The notes beneath the pieces are model-generated. The model made no database searches, had not been told where the DNA came from, and was given only the letters and a program-made list of their open reading frames with translations. The translations under genes and the position numbers were made by a program. From positions 68,270,238 to 68,334,237 of the forward strand of contig CM063509.1 of the NCBI GenBank assembly GCA_032207245.1: 64,000 bases of DNA, read 5' to 3'. Shown piece after piece: positions 47,701 through 59,532 of this stretch. This DNA is from Pardosa pseudoannulata. Lineage: Eukaryota; Arthropoda; Arachnida; Araneae; Lycosidae. Numbering within the stretch: position 1 is the first letter of the stretch; each line of letters begins with the position of its first letter.

Positions 47701-50700
47701 AAAAAAAATGAAAATACAATGTCACAGTGAGCAGATTTTTACCTTTTTTAAAAAAATTTATTTTATGCGTGAGCGAGTGGCAGCGAAAGAAAAGAAAGAG
47801 CGGAAGAAGGGTATCTAAATTTGAGATTTTCACATCTTCTATTTTCCAGACAGTGTCTGGGTATAAACGATTTCACTTGTTCTAAACTTGGAGATTCGAA
47901 ACATTTTCGTTCTTTTTATAGAATACAAAAATATCTAGAGTGAACGATTGTATTAGAAAGGTAAAAAATAAAAATACAATGTCACAGTGAGCAGATTTTT
48001 ACCCTTTTTTTTAAATTATTTTATGCGTGCGCGAGTGGAAGCGAAAGAAGAGAAAGAGCGGAAGAGGGATATCTAAATTTAAGATTATCACATCTTCTAT
48101 TTTCCGAAGAATGTCTGGGTATAAACGATTTCACTTGTTCTAAACTTGGAGTTTCGAAAATTTTCGTTCCATTTATAGAATACTAAAAAAATTTAGGGTG
48201 AACTATTATTTTAGAAAGGGAAATAATAAAAATACGTCACAGCCGATTTTTACCTTTTTTAAAAATTTATTTCATGCGTGCGCGAGTGGCAGCGAAAGAA
48301 AAGAAAGAGCGGAAAAGGGGTATCTAAATTTGAGATTATCACTTCTTCTTTTTCCGGAGAGTGTCTGGGTATGAACTATTTCACTTGTTCTAAACTTGGA
48401 GATTCGAAACCTTTTCGTTCTTTTTCTACAATACAAAAAATATTTAGAGTGAACGATTGTATTAGAAAGGGAAAAAATAAAAATACAATGTCACAATTAG
48501 CAGATTTTTACCTTTTTTAAAAAATTTATTTCATGCGTGCGCGAGTGGCAGCGAAAGAAAAGAAAGAGCGGAAAAGGGGTATCTAAATTTGAGATTATCA
48601 CTTCTTCTTTTTCCGGAGAGTGTCTGGGTATGAACTATTTCACTTGTTCTAAACTTGGGGACTCGAAAATATACGTTGCATTTATAGAATACTAAAAAAG
48701 GTTTAGAGTGAACGATTGTATTAGAAAAGTAAAAAATAAAAATACAATGTCACAATTAGCAGATTTTTACCTTTTTTAAAAAATTTATTTTATGCGTGCG
48801 CGAGTGGCAGCGAAAGAAGAGAAAGAGCGGAAGAAGGGTATCTAAATTTGAGATTATCACTTCTTCTATTTTCCGGAGAGTGTCTGGGTATGAATTATTT
48901 TACTTGTTCTAAACTTGAAGATTCGAAATATTTTCGTTCTTTTTCTAGAATACAAAAAAAGATTTAAAGTGAACCATTGTATTAGAATGGGAAAAAAACA
49001 GAAATACAATGTCAGTGTTAACAGATTTTTACCTTTTTTAAAAATTTATTTTATGCGCGCGTGAGTGGCAGCGACAGAAAAGAGTGAGCAGAAGAGGGGT
49101 ATCTAAATTTGAGATTATCACTTCTTCTATTTTCCGGAGAGTGTCTGGGTATGAATTATTTTACTTGTTCTAAACTTGAAGATTCGAAACATTTTCGTTC
49201 TTTTTCTAGAATACAAAAAGGATTTAGAGTGAACGATTGTATTAGAAAGGGAAAAAATGAAAATACAATGTCACAGTTAGCAGATTTTTACCTTTTTTAA
49301 AAAATTTATTTTATGTGTGCGCGAATGGAAGCGAAAGAAGAGAAAGAGCGGAAGAGGGATATCTAAATTTAAGATTATCACTTCTTCTTTTTCGGGAGAG
49401 TGTTTGGGTACGAACTATTTCACTTGTTCTAAACTTGAAGATTCGAAACATTTTCGTTCTTTTTCTAGAACACAAAAAAAGATTTAGGGTGAACAATTAT
49501 AATAGAAAGGGAAATAATAAAAATACGTCACAGCCGATTTTTTACCTTTTTTAAAAATTTATTTTATGCGTGCGCGAGTGGCAGCGAAAGAAGAGAAAGA
49601 GCGGAAGAAGGGTATCTAAATTTGAGATTATCACTTCTTCTATTTTCCGGAGAGTGTCTGGGTACGAACTACTTCACTTGTTCTAAACTTGAAGATTCGA
49701 ACATTTTCGCTCTTTTTCTAGAATACAAAAAAAGATTTAAAGTGAACCATTCTATTAGAATGGGAAAAAATGAAAATACAATGTCACAGTTAGCAGATTT
49801 TTTACCTTTTTTAAAAAATTTATTTTATGTGTGCGCGAATGGAAGCGAAAGAAGAGAAAGAGCGGAAGAGGGGTATCTAAATTTGAGATTTTCACATCTT
49901 CTATTTTCCAGACAGTGTCTGGGTATAAACGATTTCACTTGTTCTAAACTTGGAGTTTGAAAAATTTTCGTTCCATTTATAGAATACTAAAAAAGATTTA
50001 GAGTGAACGATTATATTAGAAAGGGAAAAAATAAAAATACAATGTCACAGTGAGCAGATTTTTACCTTTTTTTAAAAATTATTTTATGCGTGCGCGAGTG
50101 GAAGCGAAAGAAGAGAAAGAGCTGAAGAAGGGTATCTAAATTTGAGATTTTCACATCTTCTATTATCCGGAGAGTGTCTGGGTATAAACGATATCACTTG
50201 TTATAAACTTGGAGACTCGAAAATATTCGTTGCATTTATAGAATACTAAAAAAGATTTAGAGTGAACGATTATATTAGATAGGGAAAATATAAAAAAATA
50301 CAATGTCACAGTGAGCAGATTTTTACCTTTTTTAAAAAATTTATTTTATGCGTGAGCGAGTGGCAGCGAAAGAAAAGAAAGAGCGGAAGAAGGGTATCTA
50401 AATTTGAGATTTTCACATCTTCTATTTTCCAGACAGTGTCTGGGTATAAACGATTTCACTTGTTCTAAACTTGGAGTTTGAAAAATTTTCGTTCCATTTA
50501 TAGAATACTAAAAAAGATTTAGGGTGAACGATTATATTAGAAAGGGAAAAAATAAAAATACAATGTCACAATTAGCAGATTTTTACCTTTTTAAAAAAAT
50601 TTATTTTATGCGTGAGCGAGTGGCAGCGAAAGAAAAGAAAGAGCGGAAGAAGGGTATCTAAATTTGAGATTTTCACATCTTCTATTATCCGGAGAGTGTC

Positions 50701-52860
50701 TGGGTATAAACGATTTCACTTGTTATAAACTTGGGGACTCGAAAATATTTGTTGCATTTATAGAATACTAAAAAAGATTTAGAGTGAACGATTATATTAG
50801 AAAGGGAAAATATAAAAATACAATGTCACAGTGAGCAGATTTTTACCTTTTTTAAAAAAATTTATTTTATGCGTGAGCGAGTGGCAGCGAAAGAAAAGAA
50901 AGAGCGGAAGAAGGTTATCTAAATTTGAGATTTTCACATCTTCTATTATCCGGAGAGTGTCTTGGTATAAACGATTTCACTTGTTATAAACTTGGGGACT
51001 CGAAAATTTTCGTTCCATTTATAGAATACTAAAAAAGATTTAGAGTGAACGATTATATTAGAAAGGGAAAAAATAAAAATACAATGTCACAATTAGCAGA
51101 TTTTTACCTTTTTTAAAAAATTTATTTCATGCGTGCGCGAGTGGCAGCGAAAGAAAAGAAAGAGCGGAAGAAGGGTATCTAAATTTGAGATTATCACATC
51201 TTCTATTATCCGGAGAGTGTCTGGGTATAAACGATTTCACTTGTTATAAACTTGGGGACTCGAAAATATACGTTGCATTTATAGAATACTAAAAAAAGAT
51301 TTAGAGTGAACGATTATATTAGAAAAGTAAAAAATAAAAATACAATGTCACAATTAGCAGATTTTTACCTTTTTTAAAAAATTTATTTTATGCGTGCGCG
51401 AGTGGCAGCGAAAGAAGAGAAAGAGCGGAAGAGGGGTATCTAAATTTGAGATTATCACTTCTTCTATTTTCCGGAGAGTGTCTGGGTATGAATTATTTTA
51501 CTTGTTCTAAACTTGAAGATTCGAAACATTTTCGTTCTTTTTCTAGAATACAAAAAGGATTTAGAGTGAACGATTGTATTAGAAAGGGAAAAAAAAACAG
51601 AAATACAATGTCAGTGTTAACAGATTTTTACCTTTTTTAAAAATTTATTTTATGCGCGCGTGAGTGGCAGCGACAGAAAAGAAAGAGCAGAAGAGGGGTA
51701 TCTAAATTTGAGATTATCACTTCTTCTATTTTCCGGAGAGTGTCTGGGTATGAATTATTTTACTTGTTCTAAACTTGAAGATTCGAAACATTTTCGTTCT
51801 TTTTCTAGAATACAAAAAGGATTTAGAGTGAACGATTGTATTAGAAAGGGAAAAAATGAAAATACAATGTCACAATTAGCAGATTTTTACCTTTTTTAAA
51901 AAATTTATTTTATGCGTGCGTGATGGAAGCGAAAGAAGAGAAAGAGCGGAAGAGGGGTATCTAAATTTGAGATTATCACTTCTTCTATTTTCCGGAGAGT
52001 GTCTGGGTATGAATTATTTTACTTGTTCTAAACTTGAAGATTCGAAACATTTTCGTTCTTTTTCTAGAATACAAAAATATCTAGAGTGAACGATTGTATT
52101 AGAAAGGTAAAAAATAAAAATTCGTCATAGCCGATTTTTTACCTTTTTTAAAAATTTATTTTATGCGTGCGCGAGTTGCAGCGAAAGAAAAAGAAAGAGC
52201 GGAAGAAGAGTGTCTAAATTTGAGATTATCACTTCTTCTATTTTCCGGAGAGTGTCTGGGTATGAACTACTTCACTTGTTCTAAACTTGGAGATTCGAAA
52301 CCTTTTCGTTCTTTTTCTACAATACAAAAAATATTTAGAGTGAACGATTGTATCAGAATGGGAAAAAACAGAAATACAATGTCACAGTGAGCAGATTTTT
52401 ACCTTTTTTAAAAAATTTATTTTATGCGTGCGCGAGTGGCAGCGAAAGAAAAGAAAGAGCGGAAGAAGGGTATCTAAATTTGAGATTATCACTTCTTCTA
52501 TTTTCCGGAGAGTGTCTGGGTATGAATTATTTTACTTGTTCTAAACTTGAAGATTCGAAACATTTTCGTTCTTTTTCTAGAATACAAAAAGGATTTAGAG
52601 TGAACGATTGTATTAGAAAGGGAAAAAATAAAAATACGTCACAGCCGATTTTTACCTTTTTTAAAAATTTATTTTATGCGTGCGCGAGTGGCAGCGAAAG
52701 AAAAGAAAGAGCGGAAGAAGGGTATCTAAATTTGAGATTATCACTTCTTCTATTTTCCGGAGAGTGTCTGGGTATGAACTATTTTACTTGTTCTAAACTT
52801 GAAGATTCGAAATATTTTCGTTCTTTTTCTAGAATACAAAAAAAGATTTAAAGTGAACCA
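38755..52860. repeat. 260-bp satellite array, about 54 monomers
   Basis: Head-to-tail monomers with anchors at 39000, 39261, 39521, 39781, 40042 and so on (agtgtctgggtat). Shared blocks are gcagatttttaccttttt, gcgagtggcagcgaaagaaa, gaaagagcggaagaagggta and aaatttgagatt. At least three monomer types occur. Type A has tccggagagtgtctgg then cttggggactcg; B has ttccagacagtgtctgg then cttggagtttg; C has gggtatgaactatttcac then cttgaagattcg and a ttctttttctag block. A and B dominate the middle; C is found at both edges and from about 48,250 rightwards. The monomer length is not a multiple of three, so the repeated 60-110-codon frames are not proteins. Confidence 0.95.
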
Positions 52861-53162
52861 TCCCCTATATAATAATAGCCTAAGTGGTCTGTCCGTGAAT
52901 TTCTGAAGCGGTAGTACCTGGAATGGATATAGGCCTCCATATTGGATTTTTCATGAGTTAGGGTTAGCAAAATTGAAAGCGAGTTCGAAATCCACCCCAT
53001 CCCCCCTTTTCGAGCTTTTAATGCTATTATTTCAAGCCTTATCCTTCCTCTTATTCTATACAAAATTCATTCTTGATAGGATGGCAAAGGCAGAGAGTAA
53101 TATTTAAATTTCTGGACTGTTTCTACTTGAACCTTCATATACTCTAATTAGTTCACTCACGA

Positions 53163-53252
53163 CGTGCAGGCGTTGTACGTTTGGTAGAATGTCCGCCCAC
53201 TTGATCGTTGTACATCTCGGGTTGACAGTTCTATCCCCGACGCAGCCAATTT
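53163..53252 (+). other. tRNA-like segment inside Helitron
   Basis: tggtagaatgtccgcccact fits an A-box and gttctatcc fits the B-box GTTCNANNC, about 40 bases apart, followed by gacgcagcca. The acceptor arms do not pair cleanly, so this is a tRNA pseudogene or SINE head, not a gene. It lies in the 370-bp stretch that has no partner in the other Helitron copies. Confidence 0.35.
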
Positions 53253-53848
53253 TTTTAATGTGTAATAAATTTAATATTTTCTCCCTTTTCTTTTCAATTC
53301 TTATTTCGAAAGTTGTTTTATTATTTTTTAAAATAAATATAATTTTTATTATTTTTATTTTATTAAATTCACGCATTGCTTTACGGATGTCCCTGGCCAC
53401 ATAAACATTTCATGTTGTGTATCCTTAAACTTTCTTCTCGTAATGTAATAATAACCTAAGTTTTCTGTTCGTCTGTTCTCGAAGTTATGAAGCGGTTGGA
53501 CCTGGAATGGATAGAGCATCCATATTGGATTTTTGTTGCAAAATTCAAAGCGAGTAAAGTTTATCTTTTAATAAACTACAGATCCGATTCTAAAGTAAAT
53601 TGGTATCAATAAGCTTCTTATCACAGCGAAAAACACTGTCCTCTTTAAAACGTTCGAAATCCACCCCGTCCCCTTTTTCTAGCATTTAATGCCATTATAG
53701 CCCCATTTTAAGAGCAAGCGATTCAATTTATCAATTTATCACATAATAAATAGGTAAAAATAACAATTTTTTTCTAGCCTTATGACGTCATTCCTTTAAC
53801 CATGTCATTTAATCATTTCTTATTTTAAATTATTTAAATATTTTCTGC

Positions 53849-54674
53849 CAGGGTTGGCATGATTTAAATCAGTTGATTTTTTAAAAAAAATCATTGATTT
53901 AAATCATTTTTTTTTTCACTTCTTTTAAAACCTATATTCCAAAGACAGGAGAACTGAGAATCAGTCAGCACAGTAATACCAATAAGTAAATAAGTGTCAA
54001 TAGATAGCATGTGCTTTCCAAGAATTTAGGGGTTGTTATCAGAAAATATGTAGCAGGGGTAGTACAATGATTGATTATGACTGGTGGAATTCATTTTATG
54101 TAATGGGAGGTAAAGAGAACTGAAATCCAGTTTGTCTACCAAATAACAATAGCCGTGGCTTCGTCTGCTGGAATGGAAAGACAGTTTCCTTCTTTTGGTA
54201 TCGTTCATTCTAGCCTTCGTAACCAATGAGGAGTAGATAAATCATCAAAGCTATTGTTTTTTATTGAAACAATTAAATCCACAATTCGATGCTTAAAAAA
54301 TATTGAAATAATTCTGATTTTTTTTTTTTAATAAATAGTTTGCATTAAAAGAATATTTAATTTGTTCTTTTAATTGACATCTTATTGAGTTTGCACTATC
54401 CATTGACAAAATAATAGAATGTATTTAGTTTAAAATTTATATATTTAAGTTTAGGTAATCAGTGTGCAGAATATACTAGATAGATAAGATGTTACTTCTT
54501 ATAACAAACTATTCTATGTATATTGCAAAAAACATAAAAACAACAATTAAAATTAGTATTCAGAAAAAAATCAAAAAAAATCCGATTTAAATAAAAAAAA
54601 TCTGATTTAAATCAAATAAATCTGATTTTTTTGATTTAAAAAAAAAAAAAAATCATGATTTTTTTCCAACCCTG
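53849..54674. mobile_element. hAT miniature element nested in Helitron
   Basis: Ends CAGGGTTGG and CCAACCCTG. Flanking octamers TTTTCTGC and ATTTCTAC agree at 6 of 8 positions. Sequence on each side matches the uninterrupted Helitron copy at 26708 (tctgcattattttcatacg). Both ends are packed with the palindrome GATTTAAATC and half-copies of it, as subterminal transposase-binding motifs often are. No coding domain was recognised in the 826 bp. Confidence 0.75.
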
Positions 54675-54923
54675 ATTTCTACAATATCTCCATACGTTTA
54701 TCACTAAACTTAGTTATTACGTAAATAATTTTCTTTATATTTGACTTAAATAATAGATGGAGTACATATGTGATAATTTTAATCGATTATTTTTGTCGAA
54801 AGTTAATTCTCAGCCCAAAAAAACCCAAAAAACAAAACCATTTTACCTGCCTCATAGGGTTCTTTACAATTCTGGAAAATTAAAAATTTTATTGATCCCG
54901 TTATATGACGGGTTATATGCTAG

Positions 54924-55064
54924 TTCTATTAGAATGGGAAAAAAAAACAGAAATACAATGTCAGAGTTAGCAGATTTTTACCTTTTTTAAAAATATATTT
55001 TATGCGTGCGCGAGTGGCAGCGAAAGAAAAGAAAGAGCGGAAGAGGGGTATCTAAATTTGAGAT
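54924..55064. repeat. satellite remainder right of the Helitron
   Basis: Continues the monomer broken at 52860 and ends inside it after aaatttgagat. This is the right boundary of the 260-bp array in this window. Confidence 0.9.
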
Positions 55065-55329
55065 CTCCCTATCTACACCAAATCGATTCGACTCAGCCCT
55101 GATTCCGGTCTATTTTTTAAAGAAGGATGTGATCTGCTAAAAGTAGACGAGCAAGTTCTTATAATTGTAAACAACTACACAACTCCAAATCAGGTATCTC
55201 CCGAATAAAAGAAATAAAGCTTTAATGTTGCTCCTTTTAGATTCTAGGTCTGCCATGACAGATATCAAGACTGGGAAACAAGTTTAGTGAGCAACTCATA
55301 TACACGGCATAAAAGTTTTATTATTTGTA
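55065..55329. other. unassigned sequence
   Basis: Nothing recognised between the satellite edge and a Helitron 3' end. Confidence 0.4.
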
Positions 55330-55530
55330 CTAGCATATAGCCCGTCATATGACAGGATTAGTAAAATTTTTAATTTTCCAGAATTGTAAAGTACCCTATG
55401 AGGCAGGGAAAAAAAATGGTTTGTTTTTTGGCTAAGAATTATCTGGTACGCACTCAATTTGTTTATCTTCATCCCTCTAAGTCTCCCGATTCTGTGAATG
55501 CAGTTTAGAATCACATTGTATTCATTTAGT
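55330..55530 (-). mobile_element. Helitron 3' fragment
   Basis: Minus strand ends CTAG at 55330 after the hairpin CCTGTCATATGACGGG, with the family block ccctatgaggcag (plus-strand reading). Only about 200 bp of the 3' side is present. T follows CTAG on that strand. Confidence 0.7.
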
Positions 55531-55554
55531 CAAACCGTGTGGTTATGTATAAAT

Positions 55555-55680
55555 GTCATCAAATCATATTGTTACAGTAACTCGTACTAGTACTTCACCC
55601 TCGCTCAAGTATCAATCGTCAGAAAACTTACTAGTATGTGTCCCGCGCTCCAGTATCAATCTTCAGAAAACGTACGTCAT
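55555..55680 (+). repeat. duplicated segment shared with 34450-34540
   Basis: Two direct units contain agtatcaatc-tcagaaaac; the first, cgctcaagtatcaatcgtca, also occurs inverted at 34470-34500. Origin unknown. Confidence 0.5.
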
Positions 55681-56579
55681 TTGACGTCATTCCTTTAACC
55701 ATCTCCTTTAATCATTTCCTATTTTAAATTATTTAAATATCGTCTGCATAGTTTTCATACGTTTTATCACTGAACTTAGATGTTACGTAAATAATTTTCT
55801 TCTATATTTGGCTTAAATAATAGATTAGGTACGTATGGGATAATTTTAATTTTAATCATCGATTATTCTTTGTTGCAATGAAACTTTTATCACCGGTATT
55901 AACAACAATTTCTTTTCATAAAAGTCTAGGAGTCTATTTCCTGGACTAATAAATATCTAGAGTTTAAATTATATCTTTGAAAATTAAATAGTTTGTTTTT
56001 TTATACGTAACCACCCGTTTTGCAATCGATTCGCTTAATTTTGGACATCATTCATATATACCACCAAATAATCACTGTTGCGAATGGCAGCGTCTCACCC
56101 ACCAATCATGTGTCGCGCTTATCCCGCGCGAGTTGACGTCATATACTCGATGATTCCTTGTTTTTCAGTAGACCTTGTAACCTTTGTCTATGTAGTTCGT
56201 AATGTTTTAGTGTGGTTCATTAAATGTTCGTTATGTGTCACATACTATGTTTTATTCAGTATAATTAGTTAATCTGTCGAAATACGACATCGGGTAGATG
56301 TCAGCCCTGCTTCAACATTTTTGAGTTGTTCCGTTCCAGTGCGTAACGCTACAATTACTGCCAATATTAAAGCCTCTGCTTTCCATCCTATCACGTAATA
56401 TCACAAGATAAATTAAAGTTGGAACATGTGTACAGTAAAGATAAACAAATTACTGAGCGTGTACCAGATAATCTTCAGCCAAAAAACAAACCATTTTTTT
56501 ATCTGCCTTATAGGGTACTTTACAATTCTGGAAAATTAAAAATTTTACTGATCCAATCATATGGCAGGCTATAGGCTAG
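55680..56579 (+). mobile_element. 5'-truncated Helitron with internal insertion
   Basis: Carries tgacgtcattcctttaacc, acgtaaataattttctt and, at the end, the block ccttatagggtactttacaa and tatggcaggctatagg followed by CTAG at 56576-56579, then T. About 450 bp in the middle (55985-56430) has no match in other Helitron copies. A 64-codon frame there (56078-56272) shows no domain. Confidence 0.7.
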
Positions 56580-57166
56580 TTATATATATTTGTTCGATGT
56601 TATTGGTTCTTCTAAGCAGCCTTTTGCGGTAATTCTAGTAAATGTGCTGGGTATGGAAAATGGGATTAACTGCAAGGCAGCCTGGGAAAAAAAAAACTAT
56701 TCCATATTAAATATCCTTTAGAGCCGAACGCTGGCCGATTGGTTAGGTCGCTGATCGTCGGTACCGGAGTTCGTGGGTTCGAATCCCACTATGACAAGGG
56801 TGTTCGTAGCCGTTCGGAATCGGCTTGTGTGCAAAACAGTAGACCTTAGAGCTCCAGACCAAACCAAATATCCTTTAGAAACATTGTATTAATTTTAAGA
56901 ACGATTTGGCCGTTGACTTAAAAGCAGAAACTACGCTCTATATAAAAAATTCTATGTAATTCTGTAAACGTTCCTGACTGCCAATTGAATTGTGATGGTT
57001 CAAGTTGGAATAAAATAACAAAATTATAACTCATATTTTTCTTTTATATGTCAAGTAATATTTCTATTGTTTTTTATTTTTATATTAAAAACTTTTTTAA
57101 TAAAGTATCCGAAATGCAATTGAGATTATTAAGTAAAATGTTAAAAATTATTGTATGAATTATTGT
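56580..57166 (+). repeat. duplicated flank, partner of 3557-3980
   Basis: Matches 3557-3980 in reverse, beginning directly at a Helitron 3' end in both places. It is interrupted by the SINE at 56723. Confidence 0.7.
56723..56865 (+). repeat. SINE with 14-bp target duplication
   Basis: The tRNA-like head has tggccgattggttagg and B-box gttcgaatccc. Part of the body is deleted between cggaatcggctt and gtgtgcaaaac. The duplication aaatatcctttaga is exact at 56709-56722 and 56866-56879. The empty site is preserved at about 3830-3855 on the other strand. Confidence 0.88.
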
Positions 57167-57529
57167 ATCGTCTGCCTTATTTTCATACATTTTATCACTG
57201 AATTTAGATATTACGTAAATAATTTTCTTTTATATTTGCCTTAAATAATGGATTAGGTACATACGTGATAATTTTAATTTTTAATCATCAATTTTTTTTT
57301 TTCCCATGAAAATTTAAAAAACCAGTGTTAACAACAAATTCTTTTCATAAAAGTCTAGGAGTCTATCTCGTGGACTAATAAATATCTTTGAAAATTAATT
57401 AATAAATGTCTTTGAAAATAATTCTCAGCCAAAAAACAAACCATTTTTTTACCTGCCTTATAGGGTACTTTACAATTCTGGAAAATTAAAGATTTTACTG
57501 ATCATGTCATGTGACGGGCTGTAGGCTAG
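57167..57529 (+). mobile_element. 5'-truncated Helitron 3' part
   Basis: Has the internal blocks tttatcactgaatttagata and agtctaggagtctat, then the terminal hairpin region atgtcatgtgacgggctg and CTAG at 57526-57529, followed by T. Confidence 0.7.
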
Positions 57530-57594
57530 TGTTAAATAAGAATTCGAAACCTGGCAGCAAGCCTTCGGATATCTTATCATTGAAAGCTACTCAC

Positions 57595-57754
57595 ATAAAG
57601 AAGAAAAGACAGAAGAAAATCAGTCCAAACGACAGCAAGAACACCACCTCGGGAATTCCAGCCTCGTTGCACAGTTCGTAGAGTGTTGAGTATGAAGTAG
57701 AGGCTACTAGCTGAGTCATCAAGGTGAGGAATCCTAATCCGGCGAATATGCTGC
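57595..57754 (-). CDS. SLC46-type transporter, exon with TM11-TM12
   Basis: Third and most downstream exon seen of a minus-strand major-facilitator gene. The acceptor ttttcag precedes it and the donor GTGAGT follows (exon end at 57595). It joins the previous exon in phase 1 as SETG|SIFAGLGFLTL and leaves in phase 2. The peptide contains FLTLMTQLVASTSYSTLYEL and then IPEVVFLLSFGLIFFCLFFF, two hydrophobic helices separated by a short loop. The layout LSKLV...ETG..FA...L..L......YS..Y is that of the last two helices of SLC46 (proton-coupled folate transporter-like) proteins. The C-terminal tail exon with the stop was not found. Codon content is even and GC-richer than the surroundings, as expected for a true exon. 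Confidence 0.72.
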
Positions 57755-58085
57755 CTGAAAAGGTACTTAATTTAAAAAAAAATTATAATGCTACAAGAAT
57801 ATAGTATAGCACTCGCTTTGCTGTGTGCTATGCTGGTCTAACGTCACTGGATCCTCTGGTAGCGTGTGGGTGTCGAAGTTGTAGTGGCTAGACGTACAGC
57901 TTAAAACAATAACAAAACTTTAATTCTAGACTAAATATACTCACTTTCAAAAGTTAAGCACGAAGATGTAAAATGCAAAAAAATCAACAAATACTGCTTT
58001 GATTAACACAAAATTCGGCAGGAAAGTAGCATATATATTATGCATAAAACAAAATCAATAATTATATACAGTAATGAAAACAATA
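57755..58085. other. intron sequence, no feature
   Basis: Part of the intron between exons at 57754 and 61252. Nothing recognised before the piggyBac-like element. Confidence 0.5.
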
Positions 58086-58089
58086 TTAA

Positions 58090-58631
58090 CCCCTTCCGGT
58101 ACGATTTAATAATGAAAAACTGTGCATGAAATAACCATTTAATTTTTATTTAAAAAACTTGTTTCATTTTACAATTCTTACATATTCTTAATTAAAATTC
58201 ACTTTTTACATAGTGTTAAATAATATCAGAAACAGTAAAATTAAGAAAATATCAAAGCAAAACATTAATAAGGTATACAGATAATAGTCTTCAAGCTAGT
58301 GGTACTTTTCAAAACAAAGTGCAAAGGAATTCTTAATTGTTTACACCGCCAAGTAGTCTCACTTTTAATTTGATTCTTGTAACACACACGGCATTTCTTA
58401 GTAGGTTTTCTTTTATTCTGACTCATTAATTTGGCAATGACTTGTACCAAGTAAACAATATGCAATAGTGACTTGTGATTTTCACAAGTGATAAAAGTGT
58501 TGCCAAATTCAGTACACAAGAAATTTTAAACTAAATAGTAAATTTAATCGCATGACGAGTGTAGCTCGTCATTGTGCGGTATGGAATGAAAAACTAATGA
58601 CGAGCTAGACTCGTCATTTTACCGGAATGGG
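58090..58631. mobile_element. piggyBac-like miniature element
   Basis: Flanked by TTAA (58086-58089 and 58632-58635). Inverted ends are CCCCTTCCGGTACGA and, reversed, CCCATTCCGGTAAAA. Next to the right end are two palindrome-like blocks (atgacgag...ctcgtcat twice). At 542 bp it retains only the last part of a transposase gene. Confidence 0.8.
58265..58519 (-). pseudogene. piggyBac transposase cysteine-rich C-terminus
   Basis: A minus-strand frame contains KRKPTKKCRVCYKNQIKSE then TTWRCKQLRIPLH. This is the CxxC...WxCxxC..PLH pattern of the cysteine-rich domain that ends piggyBac-type transposases and binds the element's own ends. One expected cysteine is replaced by leucine (CKQL) and the distal cysteine and histidine pair is lost in a divergent tail (LKSTTSLKTII). 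The catalytic domain is absent. It sits inside a TTAA-flanked miniature element, so this is an internal-deletion derivative. Confidence 0.7.
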
Positions 58632-59532
58632 TTAAATTTTTGTAAATTATCAGATAATGACATACTGGAGACTTAAACAGAATTATGTATAAAGTGAAAA
58701 TAAACACCATAAAATGAAAAAAAGAACATTAATAGGGTATGTGATCTCCCCTCATCTGTATACAAAGTTTACACCTTGTGACCATACTTTCAGTTAGGTG
58801 GCTAACCACCGCAGAATTAAGCAATCGCCATTCTTCTTGCAGATCAGTTTTTAACTCAATAAGAGTGGCTGGAGTTGGGAAACGTGAAGATACAGTACGG
58901 CCGAGAGCATCCCAAAGATTTTCAATGGGATTAAGGTCGGGCGAATATGCTGGCCACACCATACGGGAAATCCCTTCACTCTCCAGGTAGTCATCGACGA
59001 TGTCAGCTCTCTGGAGACGTGCGTTATCGTCCATTAAAACAAAATAAGGGCCAACTGCTGCAACGTAAAATCTCACAATGGGTTCTAGGATTTCATCTCG
59101 ATACTGGACAGCCGCCACAGAACCCCGTTTAAAGATGTGCAGATCGGTGCGGTATCCTAATGAAATCCTTGCCCTCACCATAATGCTTCCGCCTCGAAAT
59201 GCATGATGTTCGGTGATATTTTTGGGCTGATTGCGTGTTCCTTGTTCCCACCATATCCTTATACGCTTGTTGTCTGGCTCCAGAGCAAATCTTGATTCAT
59301 CAGTAAACATGACATTGCCCCACTCAGACACAATCCAATTGACATGTTCCCGGCACCATTTTAATCGTGCCCCACTTAATTGGGCAGATAGAAAAACACA
59401 AACTCGAGGTACCCGGGAGTACAGTCATAATCTTCGGAGTACAGTAGCTGTAAATATTGTTTTACCAATGAACGCTGTAACCATAGATGTCACACGTGAG
59501 GAGGTCGCTCTGCGATTCCGCTTGGTTAAAAT

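Larger units (their letters stand above)
52861..54923 (+). mobile_element. composite Helitron inserted in the satellite
   Basis: Starts TCCCCTATATAATAATAG and ends CTAG at 54920-54923, with the hairpin CCCGTTATATGACGGG at 54897-54912, 11 bases from the end. Left flank gtgaacca and right flank ttctattagaatggg rejoin to the exact satellite sequence gtgaaccattctattag seen at 39089, 40657 and 49745. Insertion was between A and T with no duplication. Inside are a first 5' block (52861-53063), about 370 bp of foreign sequence, a second 5' block (about 53430-53848) and one 3' block (54675-54923) split by a hAT element. No Rep/helicase is encoded. Confidence 0.88.

Noticed and set aside
39396..52851. 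Many similar 60-167-codon reading frames in the 260-bp satellite (for example starting MSRFLPFLKNLF or MRLSLLLFSGECLG)
   Set aside because: They recur because the monomer recurs. The monomer length is not a multiple of three, frames shift between units, and both strands show equally long frames.
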